A stretch of DNA of 64,000 nucleotides from Chloroflexota bacterium (GTDB lineage: Bacteria > Chloroflexota > Dehalococcoidia > Lucifugimonadales > UBA2962), in NCBI GenBank assembly GCA_003228095.2, contig QGNM01000003.1:1-64000 (forward strand), in the 5' to 3' direction. Below are positions 56,355 through 64,000 of this stretch, piece after piece. A program made the translations under genes and the position numbers. Within the stretch, counting starts at the first letter, position 1, and the number at the start of each line of letters is the position of its first letter. Under the pieces are notes generated by a model. The model saw only the letters and a program-made list of their open reading frames with translations. It made no database searches and was not told the DNA's origin.

Positions 56355-57941
56355 TTATGGCACTGCGTGCCCGGCTAAAATACCTGTACATGAATCGTCT
56401 CTCACCGCAAATTCACCATTCACTATTACATGGGGGATTCCAACAGGGAATTGTTTGGGGTCATCAAAAGTAGCTGTATCAATTATAGTATCTGGGTTAA
56501 ATACAACTATATCGGCAAAGTAACCTTCTTTTAATAGGCCTCTATTTTTTAAACCAAACCTTGATGCTGCGTTATGAGTCATCCTATGTATCATAGTTTC
56601 TAAAGTCATAACGTCAGGCAATTGTCTGAGGTATCGTCCTAAGAAGCGAGGGAATGCTCCATATGCCCGTGGATGAGGTAACCCGCCTAAGGATATTTGA
56701 TCAGAGCCGAGCATATAATCAGGCCTGGATAAAAAATACATTTGATCTTTCATAAGATGTCGCGAAATAGCCGGGCTTTCAGGAGGGATGGATCTAAATC
56801 CTACTTGTAGATCCTCTTTGATTAATAAATCACATATAATCTGACCTCTTGTCATCCCAGTAGTTGAAGATATATCCGTGATGCTCATTCCTTCAAGGTC
56901 TTGGTTGTTTGGCAGATGAGTAAATACGAGCTTATCTAAAGATCTAGAGTCATAAGTATCGATAAGTTTTGAGACTATTTTCCGTTTTACTGGGTCTTTT
57001 AAGCGATCAAGAATTGCTTCAGTTCCGCCATCTTGGGATATTGAATCTAAGGTCATAATTGCAAAACTACTACCGACTGGATAAGGATACAATTCAAGTG
57101 TTGAATCAACTTCATTTTTGGCTTTGTCGATCGGACCGATTTTTTCTTCGGCCGTCATAATCCCAAAATCTTCAGCTGTTGTTCTGAAATGCGAAAAATG
57201 TACCTTAACTCCTGATTTGCGACCTATTTCCAATGCCTCTTCTATGCCCCCACCTTCAAAACCTCTTTCCGTGTTTACGTCACGGAGGTGAGTAACATAT
57301 AATCCGCCAGCCTCGTCTGCTGCTCCGCATAGCTCTATTAATTCTTCAGTATTGCTCCAGCTATTCGGGTAATATGACATACCTGTAGCTAATGCCACAG
57401 CTCCTTCTTCAATAGATTCTCTAACGAGCGACTTTGCATTTTCTAAATCTTTACCTAATAAGGGCACATCATTAAACCCGACTGTCTCAAGACGGATAGC
57501 ACCGTGCGGAACACAATAGGCAGTATTGATGGCGCATTTTTTATGATAATTTTTTCTAAAAGCCTTAACGCTACTCATGTCTAAATCTGGCGATGGCATG
57601 CCTAATAACCCAGACAGGTATTGACGATAAATTAGGTAGTTTTTTGAGTTTAGGGGTGCATATGATAGCCCATCTTGTCCGAGAATTTCCGTAGTAATTC
57701 CTTGCCTTATACCTGATGCATGCTGAGGATCAGTCAGCAGAATGCCGTCTGAATGGGCATGAGTATCAATGAATCCTGGTGAGACAACCAAGCCGGTTGC
57801 ATCAATGATATTAACTCCCTCTGTATTGGATAAATCACCGATAGCTTCTATTTTCCCCTGTTTGATTCCTAAGTCAGCCTTGATTCTAGGATTTCCACTA
57901 CCATCAACAATGGTGCCATTTTTTATTAGTATGTCGAACAT
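56355..57941 (-). CDS. N-acyl-D-amino-acid deacylase-like amidohydrolase
   Basis: A 528-residue amidohydrolase-3 protein. IDATGLVVSPGFIDTHAHSD has metal ligands His61 and His63. Later HFSHFRT and the C-terminal NAASRFGLKNRGLLKEGYFADIVVF follow the family. At the position where classical D-aminoacylases have the metal-bridging Cys (GNCGFS), this one has Asp90 in LGQDGLS. That makes N-acyl-D-amino acids uncertain substrates; hydantoinase-like or dipeptidase-like actions are possible. No signal peptide. It is a single gene, 64 bases from the thrS start. Confidence 0.85.
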   Translation of the reverse strand: MFDILIKNGTIVDGSGNPRIKADLGIKQGKIEAIGDLSNTEGVNIIDATGLVVSPGFIDTHAHSDGILLTDPQHASGIRQGITTEILGQDGLSYAPLNSKNYLIYRQYLSGLLGMPSPDLDMSSVKAFRKNYHKKCAINTAYCVPHGAIRLETVGFNDVPLLGKDLENAKSLVRESIEEGAVALATGMSYYPNSWSNTEELIELCGAADEAGGLYVTHLRDVNTERGFEGGGIEEALEIGRKSGVKVHFSHFRTTAEDFGIMTAEEKIGPIDKAKNEVDSTLELYPYPVGSSFAIMTLDSISQDGGTEAILDRLKDPVKRKIVSKLIDTYDSRSLDKLVFTHLPNNQDLEGMSITDISSTTGMTRGQIICDLLIKEDLQVGFRSIPPESPAISRHLMKDQMYFLSRPDYMLGSDQISLGGLPHPRAYGAFPRFLGRYLRQLPDVMTLETMIHRMTHNAASRFGLKNRGLLKEGYFADIVVFNPDTIIDTATFDDPKQFPVGIPHVIVNGEFAVRDDSCTGILAGHAVP

Positions 57942-58039
57942 CTATTTCCTTTCCATTTTCACAATCTTACTCCGTCCCATAAAAGTACCTGCACCTCAGG
58001 TTAAAGAGTTACTAATCTTACATTGTCTTTATATAATTC

Positions 58040-59077
58040 TTATAGTGACTTCGCTGGGTTTCTAAGAGGTATTTTGGTTCGAACAGATGGATTGACCAGA
58101 GACATAGGATACATCCCCATTAACACTCTTGCTGCCTCTTCTCCAAGCCTTACCCTTCCATCACGACTTGAATTGTCTGAAGTGCCGGCTGAATGAGGGG
58201 AGGCAATTACATTATCCATTAAAAGTAAAGGGTTATTTTTTGGTGTAGGTTCAACTTCAAAAACATCTAATGCTGCTCCAGCTATGTCCTTGTTAATCAA
58301 AGCGGATATTAGATCAGACTCATTGTGAGTAGATCCCCTGCATGTATTTATAAAATATCCAGTAGACTTCATGCTCTTAAAAAGGGCTGCATTTGCCAAG
58401 TTTTGTGTTTCAGAATTTAATGGAACATGCATAGAAACATAATCCGATTCTGCACCCAATGATTCCAAAGACCCTAATCTTTCCACTTCGTATTCTTGGG
58501 AAACCCAAGGTTCCAAGTATGGGTCATACACTTTTACATTAATGCCGAAAGCTTTTGCTTTTTTGGAAACATGCCGCCCTATGTTTCCAAATCCCACCAA
58601 ACCTAAGGTTTGCCCATAAACGGCAGGCATCGGAAAAAGATTCTTTACTGTCGTACTAGTCCATTCGCCATGCTTAACTAATTTATCAAGTTGGAGAAGT
58701 CGTTTACTGCACGCTAGCAAAAACATTATTGTGTGATTAGCAACTTCATCAGAACAATATCCGGCGCAATTAGCTACCATGATTCCCATGTCGGTAGCTG
58801 CCTGGTCTTCTATATGATTAAATCCATGTCCTAAACTGATAATTGCCTGAGCTTTATTCATATGTTGAATAACCGATTTTCCTAGTGGAACCATTTCGTC
58901 GATAATTAAGTCTGCGTCCTTTACTGCTTCTATGATTTCGCCCTGGCTTGACACCATATGAATTTCAAGGTCGTGATCAACTAGGTCGAGGGTTTTTGTT
59001 GTTAAAGATAATTCAGCGCTATCAGACCAGAAATCTAAGGCAGCAGATCTTATATACGCAACTTTAGGTTTTGACAT
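58040..59077 (-). CDS. D-isomer-specific 2-hydroxyacid dehydrogenase
   Basis: A 345-residue NAD-dependent dehydrogenase. GLVGFGNIGRHVSKKAKAFG binds NAD. The catalytic Arg is in NTCRGSTHNESDL, the Glu in DVFEVEP and the His in SPHSAG. It resembles phosphoglycerate dehydrogenase and glyoxylate/hydroxypyruvate reductase members, but has no C-terminal ACT domain, so serine-regulated SerA is unlikely. It is 98 bases from the amidohydrolase on the same strand, and divergent from the DsbA-like gene across 121 bases. Confidence 0.9.
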   Translation of the reverse strand: MSKPKVAYIRSAALDFWSDSAELSLTTKTLDLVDHDLEIHMVSSQGEIIEAVKDADLIIDEMVPLGKSVIQHMNKAQAIISLGHGFNHIEDQAATDMGIMVANCAGYCSDEVANHTIMFLLACSKRLLQLDKLVKHGEWTSTTVKNLFPMPAVYGQTLGLVGFGNIGRHVSKKAKAFGINVKVYDPYLEPWVSQEYEVERLGSLESLGAESDYVSMHVPLNSETQNLANAALFKSMKSTGYFINTCRGSTHNESDLISALINKDIAGAALDVFEVEPTPKNNPLLLMDNVIASPHSAGTSDNSSRDGRVRLGEEAARVLMGMYPMSLVNPSVRTKIPLRNPAKSL

Positions 59078-59198
59078 TTAATTAATCCCCCAATTTAAAT
59101 AAAAAAGTTAAACCACATTATACGATTCCTTATGCCAGTTGATGTATCATTACTTTTTTAAATGTTAGGATTTTTTCAGAAAATGAAAGGTATGTCAG

Positions 59199-59816
59199 AT
59201 GTTAAAACTTGAAATTTTCCATGATTACATATGACCGTTTGCTTATAATGCAGCCGTGTGGCTGGATCAGGTGAGACGAGATGGGATGGAATTAAGCATC
59301 ACTTGGAAATCGTTTGTATTAGACGCAAATAAAGATGATGTTGACCATAAGTTGTTTTGGCAATCACCAATTGAAGAGCAAGGACGATCCATGTATGCTC
59401 ATAAAATTGGTAAAGCAGCATTGCGTCAGGGTCAACAGTTATTTGAGCAATTCAATCTACATGTTTATGTATCTCGACATTCGGGCAAACGGATTCGCCT
59501 AGATAAATATGATGAACTTTTAGAAGTGTCGGAGCAATGTGGACTTAGTAAAAAACAACTTTTATTAGACCTTGAAGATCCGGATTTGATCTTAGAGATT
59601 AAAGAAGATCATGAAGAAGCAGTTGAGCATTATGGTGTTTTTGGCACTCCGACATTCGTATTTGAAAACGGACAGTCAGTATTTGTAAAAACGTTAATGC
59701 CTCCAGAAAAAGATGCCCTTAAAGCTTTTAATGTTTTTCTGGCTCTGTTTGGTGACAGAGATTATATTGGTGAGATAAAACGCCCTCAACCACCTTGGCC
59801 GAAAAACGTGAATTAG
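59199..59816 (+). CDS. DsbA-like thiol oxidoreductase, probable selenoprotein (in-frame UGA)
   Basis: From ATG 59199 the frame reads MLKLEIFHDYI, then TGA (59232-59234), then PFAYNAAVWLDQVRRDG and on without further stops to 59816. This gives 205 residues counting the TGA. Residue 12 is where related DSBA-like proteins have Cys (DYxCPFAY). The cis-Pro motif GVFGTPTFVF and the end IKRPQPPWP are intact. AAAGG lies eight bases before the ATG. The start otherwise available, GTG 59256, has no ribosome site and would remove the active site. A SECIS-like hairpin follows the TGA. A TGT-to-TGA mutation or error is the alternative. rnc follows after four bases. Confidence 0.75.
59248..59267 (+). other. 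Candidate bacterial SECIS hairpin
   Basis: CAGCC (59251-59255), loop GTGT (59256-59259), GGCTG (59260-59264) form a perfect 5-bp stem. After one G-G mismatch, TA and AT pairs lengthen it. The loop starts with G and begins 21 bases after the TGA. Both meet published bacterial SECIS rules (G in the first two loop bases, 16-37 bases distance). Confidence 0.65.
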
Positions 59817-59820
59817 CGTA

Positions 59821-60513
59821 GTGATAAAGAACAATATTAAATTTGATGAAATAGAAGCTAAACTTGGATTCAACTTTAAAAACCGTGACCTATTAAGAAT
59901 GGCCTTAACTCATCCCTCTGCTACTAATGAAATGGGCGTTAAACGCAACGAATCGAATCAGAGAATGGAATTCTTGGGGGATGCAGTCTTAGATTTGATA
60001 ATGGCTAATTATCTTTATGAAAAACATGAAGAATGGAATGAAGGAGAATTAACTGTAGAATCGGATAAGTTAGTTAATGGAGCTACTTTGGCTAAAATAG
60101 CAGCAGAAATTAATTTAGGCCGATATTTAATTCTTGGAAAAGGACTGATATCTCAATCTGGGAGAGATAACCCTTCAATACTTGCAGCAGCATTTGAAGC
60201 GATAGTGGCTGCAGTTTTCATTGAAGGTGGTTATGAAATGGCACATAAGATGGTTGTACAGCTGTATAGTAAATATCTTTATGTGCGTGAAGAGGTTGAG
60301 AATAGCAAGAAATATTTGCAGGAGTATTTACAAAGCCGAGGCAGCCCTATACCTGAATATAGAACAGTCGAGTCTACTGGAAAACCGCATGAGCTAACAT
60401 TTTTTGTTGAGGTAGTGATAAATGAACAAGTCATGGGGGTTGGTTCCGGATCGAAGAAAATCGATGCGGAGCAAGAAGCGGCTAATCATGCACTCAAAGC
60501 CTTAAAATATTAG
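59821..60513 (+). CDS. rnc: Ribonuclease III
   Basis: A 230-residue protein. NQRMEFLGDAVLDLIMANYLY is the RNase III signature. The second catalytic region AAAFEAIVAAVFIEGG carries another acidic residue. A double-stranded RNA-binding domain occupies about 155-228 (DPKxxLQE-like SKKYLQEYLQ and GSKKIDAEQEAANHALKAL). It matures rRNA and cleaves structured mRNA. The GTG start is four bases after the DsbA-like gene, so they are probably cotranscribed. Its stop lies in a hairpin shared with glyA. Confidence 0.96.
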   Translation: MIKNNIKFDEIEAKLGFNFKNRDLLRMALTHPSATNEMGVKRNESNQRMEFLGDAVLDLIMANYLYEKHEEWNEGELTVESDKLVNGATLAKIAAEINLGRYLILGKGLISQSGRDNPSILAAAFEAIVAAVFIEGGYEMAHKMVVQLYSKYLYVREEVENSKKYLQEYLQSRGSPIPEYRTVESTGKPHELTFFVEVVINEQVMGVGSGSKKIDAEQEAANHALKALKY

Positions 60514-60531
60514 TGTTATAAAACACTAATA
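60508..60531. terminator. Hairpin at convergent rnc/glyA ends
   Basis: TATTAGTGTT (60508-60517) pairs perfectly with AACACTAATA (60522-60531) around an ATAA loop. Both stop codons, TAG of rnc (60511-60513) and that of glyA (60526-60528), lie inside the stem. A short A run to the left gives a weak T run for the glyA strand; the other direction has none. Confidence 0.5.
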
Positions 60532-61782
60532 ATCTATTCCTGGAACAGGAAATTTTGATGTAAGGTTGATTACATCATTACGAATATCTGAAAGCTTAGA
60601 ATCATTATTCTTGTTTTTTAATGCCCTAAGAATTAGTTCTCCTACCAAACAAATATCTTCTCTCAAAAAGCCTCTTGTTGTTATTGCAGGGGTGCCAAGT
60701 CTAAGCCCGCTAGTTATTCTTGGTTTTTGAGGGTCATATGGGATGGCATTTCTATTTGCTGTAATACAAACTTTATCCAATGTTTCTTCTGCGTCTTTGC
60801 CAGTTATATTTATCGGCCTTAGATCTACCAGTACCATATGAGTATCTGTTCCCCCAGAAACAATTCTTAAACCTCCGTTTGCTAAAACATTTGCAAGGGT
60901 AACTGCATTTTTAATTACTTGCTCAGAGTATTCTGTAAATTTAAGAGTCATTGCTTCACTAAAAGCAACAGCTTTCGCTGCAATTGTGTTTTCGAGAGGC
61001 CCACCCTGTACGTTTGGAAATACTCCTCTATCCACATTTTTTGCATGGATTTCTTTAGATAAAATCATGCCGCCCCTTGGGCCTCTCAGGGTTTTGTGAG
61101 TAGTTGAAGTCACCACGTCAGCGTAAGGGATAGGAGAAGGGTGTACTTTCGCTGCCACCAAACCTGAAACATGAGCCATGTCAACCATTAATATTGCATT
61201 TACTTCGTCGGCAACATCGCGGAATTGACTATAGTCAAATATTCTTGGATATGCGGTTGCTCCTGCCACGATAATTTTCGGTTTATGTTGTTTTGCTAAT
61301 GATAAAACCTCGTCAATATTTACCAGTTCAGTTTCCTTATCAACTCCATAAGATACGAAATTGTAATGCTTGCCTGAAAAATTGACCTTACTTCCGTGTG
61401 TTAAATGACCTCCTTGATCTAGTCTTAGGCCAAGCACAACATCCCCGGGTTTTAACAGTGAGTGATATACGGCCATATTTGCTTGAGCGCCTGAGTGAGG
61501 TTGAACGTTGGCATGTTCCGAATCGAACAGAATCTTGGCTCTTTGTATGGCTAAATTCTCTACTGTATCGACATGTTCACAACCTCCGTAATAACGCTTT
61601 CCCGGATACCCTTCGGCGTATTTATTTGTCATAACCGAACCTTGAGCCTGCATGACAGCTTTACTTGCATAATTTTCAGATGCTATTAGATTTATATTTT
61701 TTCGTTGACGTTCTTCTTCTTTGCCTATAGCAGAAAAAATTTCAGGATCAGATGTTTTTAAGATATTCAATTCCCTCTCCAA
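60526..61782 (-). CDS. glyA: Serine hydroxymethyltransferase
   Basis: A 418-residue PLP enzyme that converts serine and tetrahydrofolate to glycine and methylenetetrahydrofolate, the main one-carbon source. [19 protein letters not shown] is the N-terminal signature, and [16 protein letters not shown] holds the PLP lysine. [18 protein letters not shown] is also conserved. Length is normal. It is a single gene, with a 271-base region upstream shared with a divergent acyltransferase. Confidence 0.97.
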   Translation of the reverse strand: MERELNILKTSDPEIFSAIGKEEERQRKNINLIASENYASKAVMQAQGSVMTNKYAEGYPGKRYYGGCEHVDTVENLAIQRAKILFDSEHANVQPHSGAQANMAVYHSLLKPGDVVLGLRLDQGGHLTHGSKVNFSGKHYNFVSYGVDKETELVNIDEVLSLAKQHKPKIIVAGATAYPRIFDYSQFRDVADEVNAILMVDMAHVSGLVAAKVHPSPIPYADVVTSTTHKTLRGPRGGMILSKEIHAKNVDRGVFPNVQGGPLENTIAAKAVAFSEAMTLKFTEYSEQVIKNAVTLANVLANGGLRIVSGGTDTHMVLVDLRPINITGKDAEETLDKVCITANRNAIPYDPQKPRITSGLRLGTPAITTRGFLREDICLVGELILRALKNKNNDSKLSDIRNDVINLTSKFPVPGIDY

Positions 61783-61934
61783 TTTAATAAGAAAGTCTTT
61801 TTAATTTGTTCATTTGATTTGAAATGATGAAAATACTTGAGGATGGGTGAAATAAACTAATCAAAACAGAAAAAGAGCAATTATGATTAATATTATCAAG
61901 TATAATTCTATGGTTATTTACACTAGTATTCAAG

Positions 61935-61964
61935 TTGAATAATTAAGTTAAGAGCTGGTATAAA
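61935..61964 (+). promoter_or_regulatory. Candidate promoter of the CelD-like acyltransferase
   Basis: TTGAAT (61935-61940), 18 bases, then TATAAA (61959-61964), about 90 bases before the TTG start at 62054. The rest of the 61783-62053 gap is AT-rich, with GAGCAATT and AATTGCTC copies about 100 bases apart and no RNA gene seen. Confidence 0.45.
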
Positions 61965-62053
61965 TTACTTGTGCAATTATTCAATTGCTCTCAATCAATA
62001 CACAATAATAGCAAAAATTATAAAAACGATATATTTAGAAACACTTTTATGGT

Positions 62054-63079
62054 TTGCATATATACGAAAGACTAGGTGAGTCAATTCCACATCTAAATGT
62101 TGATGAAGTAAATTTAAATGGAAATTACATTCAGGACCTAAATGTAAAAGAATGGGACGGCCTGCTTAGTAGATCTGATAGTTCACACATGTTTTTCTCT
62201 CATTGGTTTTTAAAATCTTGGTATAAATTACTGGGGCATGATCAGGAACTCATAAACTTTGAAATTCGTAAAAATGGTGATTTGGCGGGTGTTGTACCCA
62301 TCTTAAAAGAGAAATCCTCTTTTATTCTTGGAGGCGATTCGGAATTATTTGATTATCAACAGCTCATCATTGAAAAGGGGATGGAAAGAGAAGTGATAAC
62401 CGCTTTTTTTGATTACATATCAGAAAAAGACTGGAAAACGCTAGAGTTGCCTTCTGTTTCAAATAATTCGCAACAGATAAACATATTGAAGGAAATTGCA
62501 AAGGAAAGAAATTATTCAATTGAATCTGAGCAGTCTGCGGTATCCCCAATATTAGAACTGCCTGATTCATGGGATCTCTATGTCTCATCATTAAGAAAAA
62601 AACACAGACATGAATTAAGACGCAAAATTCGGCGTATTGAAAGCATGGGTCAAGTTCAAAATATATCTGTAACCAAACCATCGGATACTGATATAGATGA
62701 TTTTTTTAATTTGATGCGCCTGACAAGTGATGCTAAATCAGCATTCTTAACAAAAAATATTGAAGGTTTTTTTAGATTGTTAATTCAAAATGCATGTGAA
62801 CGTAATCATTTGAACTTGTCATTTTTAGAGTTTAATTCAAAAAGAGTTGCAGGGTGCTTGGTTTTCGATTATCAAAATGATTTTATGCTTTACAATAGCG
62901 GTTACGATGCTTCGAATCGTGAGCTTAGCGCTGGCCTTATTAACAAAGCCTATACAATAAAACAAGCAATTGAACTTGGCAGATCAAGATTTAACTTCCT
63001 GAAGGGTTCCGAGCGCTACAAATATGAATTGGGTGGTGTTGATGAACCAATTCATAACATTTTGATAATTAGAAATTAG
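62054..63079 (+). CDS. GNAT acyltransferase, CelD/BcsL (FemAB-like) family
   Basis: A 341-residue acyltransferase of the CelD/BcsL type. HMFFSHWFLKSWYKLLG near residue 45 and SLRKKHRHELRRKIRRIE (about 178-196) match the family. The central fold is the Acetyltransf_6 GNAT domain, and LNFLKGSERYKYELG closes it. The start is TTG 62054, because no in-frame ATG lies near. Such proteins often acylate cell-surface polysaccharide or peptidoglycan precursors. The glycosyltransferase immediately downstream supports a glycan role, by inference. Confidence 0.8.
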   Translation: MHIYERLGESIPHLNVDEVNLNGNYIQDLNVKEWDGLLSRSDSSHMFFSHWFLKSWYKLLGHDQELINFEIRKNGDLAGVVPILKEKSSFILGGDSELFDYQQLIIEKGMEREVITAFFDYISEKDWKTLELPSVSNNSQQINILKEIAKERNYSIESEQSAVSPILELPDSWDLYVSSLRKKHRHELRRKIRRIESMGQVQNISVTKPSDTDIDDFFNLMRLTSDAKSAFLTKNIEGFFRLLIQNACERNHLNLSFLEFNSKRVAGCLVFDYQNDFMLYNSGYDASNRELSAGLINKAYTIKQAIELGRSRFNFLKGSERYKYELGGVDEPIHNILIIRN

Positions 63080-63148
63080 AATTACGCTCAATAATAGATT
63101 TAAAAGTTGATCTCAACGTGATTAATATTTGGAAAAGAGGACTCTTGT

Positions 63149-64000
63149 TTGAAATATAGAGTAGCGTTTCTTAGTTTGCATGGGTGTCCGGTGGCGCGTT
63201 TAGGTGAGAAAGACACTGGTGGCATGAATGTATATCTAAAAGAAACGGCAAAACACCTTGGAAAGTTAGGTATAAAGACTGACGTCTATACCCGTGTTCA
63301 TGATCTTAATGATGAAGAAATTATTTCATTAGGAATTAACGCTAGGGTAATTCATATAAAAGCAGGCGAACTCAGCCATACAAAGGAAGATTTATATCAT
63401 ACTGGGCCGGAATTTGTGGGAAACATTTTACGTTTTCAAAAAAGAGAAAACATTGAATATGATTTAGTTCACGCTCACTATTGGTTATCTGGGTATCCTG
63501 GGATTGAATTATCCAAATTGTGGGCTTCTCCTCTTGTGTCAACTTTTCATACGTTAGCTAAATTAAAATTGAAAGCAAAAGTAGGGGAAAAAGAATCTGA
63601 GCACAGGATTTCTAGTGAGAGCGAAACAATTCTCAAATCTCACGGAATTGTTGTTTCGACTGAATCCGAAGTTAGCGATATAAAAGAACTATATTTTAAG
63701 GTTAATGAAAATTCCACTAACTTTAAAATCAGGGTTATATCTCCTGGAGTAGATCTTGACGTCTTTAAACCTGGAGACCGTTCGGCAGCAAGAAATAAGT
63801 TGGGATTAACGAAAGCAAAAATGGTTTTGTATGCCGGTAGGTTAGAGCCGCTGAAAGGTATAGATATAGCTATAGAAGCGGTTTCAAAGCTTGATACTCA
63901 GGAGATAGTGAATTTGACAGTTGTTGGAGGAGATTCAACATCTGAAGATATTGTCCTTGAATTAAAGAGCCTAGCAGGGTCTTTGGGAATTTCTGAAAGA
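63149..64000 (+). CDS. Glycosyltransferase family 4 protein, cut at window end
   Basis: The frame runs from TTG 63149 to the last base without a stop, 284 residues visible. AAGAGG lies nine bases before the start. The sequence KYRVAFLSLHGCPVARLG, then DTGGMNVYLKETAKHLGKLG, matches the acceptor domain of GT4 enzymes such as MshA or sucrose synthase-like proteins. VISPGVDLDVFKPGDR and VLYAGRLEPLKGIDIAIEA begin the nucleotide-sugar domain. It moves a sugar from a nucleotide sugar onto an acceptor that cannot be told. The last part, including the EX7E motif, is outside the window. It follows the acyltransferase by 69 bases. Confidence 0.92.
   Translation, partial: MKYRVAFLSLHGCPVARLGEKDTGGMNVYLKETAKHLGKLGIKTDVYTRVHDLNDEEIISLGINARVIHIKAGELSHTKEDLYHTGPEFVGNILRFQKRENIEYDLVHAHYWLSGYPGIELSKLWASPLVSTFHTLAKLKLKAKVGEKESEHRISSESETILKSHGIVVSTESEVSDIKELYFKVNENSTNFKIRVISPGVDLDVFKPGDRSAARNKLGLTKAKMVLYAGRLEPLKGIDIAIEAVSKLDTQEIVNLTVVGGDSTSEDIVLELKSLAGSLGISER

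Noticed and set aside
59256..59816. DsbA-like gene starting at GTG 59256
   Set aside because: No ribosome site, and the protein would lack the whole first strand and active site. The upstream frame from ATG 59199 matches the family up to the UGA.

Overview
This is an AT-rich, very gene-dense bacterial chromosome segment of about 55 genes with no gap above 400 bases. The mix suggests an aerobic, free-living member of the Chloroflexota, possibly SAR202-like Dehalococcoidia. The signs are F420 biosynthesis genes (cofC, cofD), a caa3-type cytochrome oxidase operon with CtaG and Sco, a ThrRS that lacks the TGS domain, many lipoproteins, and scattered catabolic enzymes (SDR, phosphotriesterase-like, N,N-dimethylformamidase-like, amidohydrolase, MetE-like). 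The lineage is inferred from gene content and style only; no marker tree could be run.

Layout. 1-9172 (+): a catabolic run of SDR, citrate/methylcitrate synthase, PrpF, aconitase, MetE-like protein, secernin-type peptidase, lipoprotein and phosphotriesterase-like hydrolase, closed by a perfect 22-bp-stem terminator. 9240-22633: mixed small units (Zn alcohol dehydrogenase, dimethylformamidase-like protein, ketopantoate reductase, ThDP enzyme, gamma-glutamyltranspeptidase, Bcp, SDR, sulfurtransferase, two thioredoxin-fold lipoproteins). 22646-37178 (-): alanine dehydrogenase, a YdiJ-like FAD/Fe-S dehydrogenase, an unusual GreA fusion, polA in two pieces, a phosphohexomutase, then the S-adenosylmethionine (SAM) recycling operon (orphan gene, mtnP, rhodanese, pfkB kinase, ahcY, metK). 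That operon sits behind a complete SAM-I riboswitch with promoter and terminator at 37213-37456. 37563-45031: quinone oxidoreductase, acyl-CoA synthetase, aminotransferase, HtrA protease, membrane nuclease-like protein, cofC and cofD, then tRNA-Lys(CUU). 45282-53254 (+): heme A synthesis and cytochrome oxidase operon. 53251-56290 (-): thrS-infC-rpmI-rplT. 56355-64000: D-aminoacylase-like protein, 2-hydroxyacid dehydrogenase, a DsbA-like gene plus rnc, glyA, a CelD-like acyltransferase and a glycosyltransferase cut by the window end.

Most notable observations. (1) The DsbA-like gene at 59199-59816 has an in-frame UGA exactly where its family carries the active-site cysteine. A bacterial-SECIS-like hairpin with a GUGU loop lies 21 nt downstream, so it reads as a selenoprotein. 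(2) GreA is fused behind a domain that resembles the core-binding (SAM-like) domain of tyrosine recombinases. (3) polA is broken by a one-base frame change, and the linker is still fully readable across the two frames. (4) The SAM-I riboswitch controls an operon whose first gene is an unrecognised 133-residue protein. (5) infC appears to start at a non-canonical AUA (or AUC) codon behind a perfect AAGGAG.
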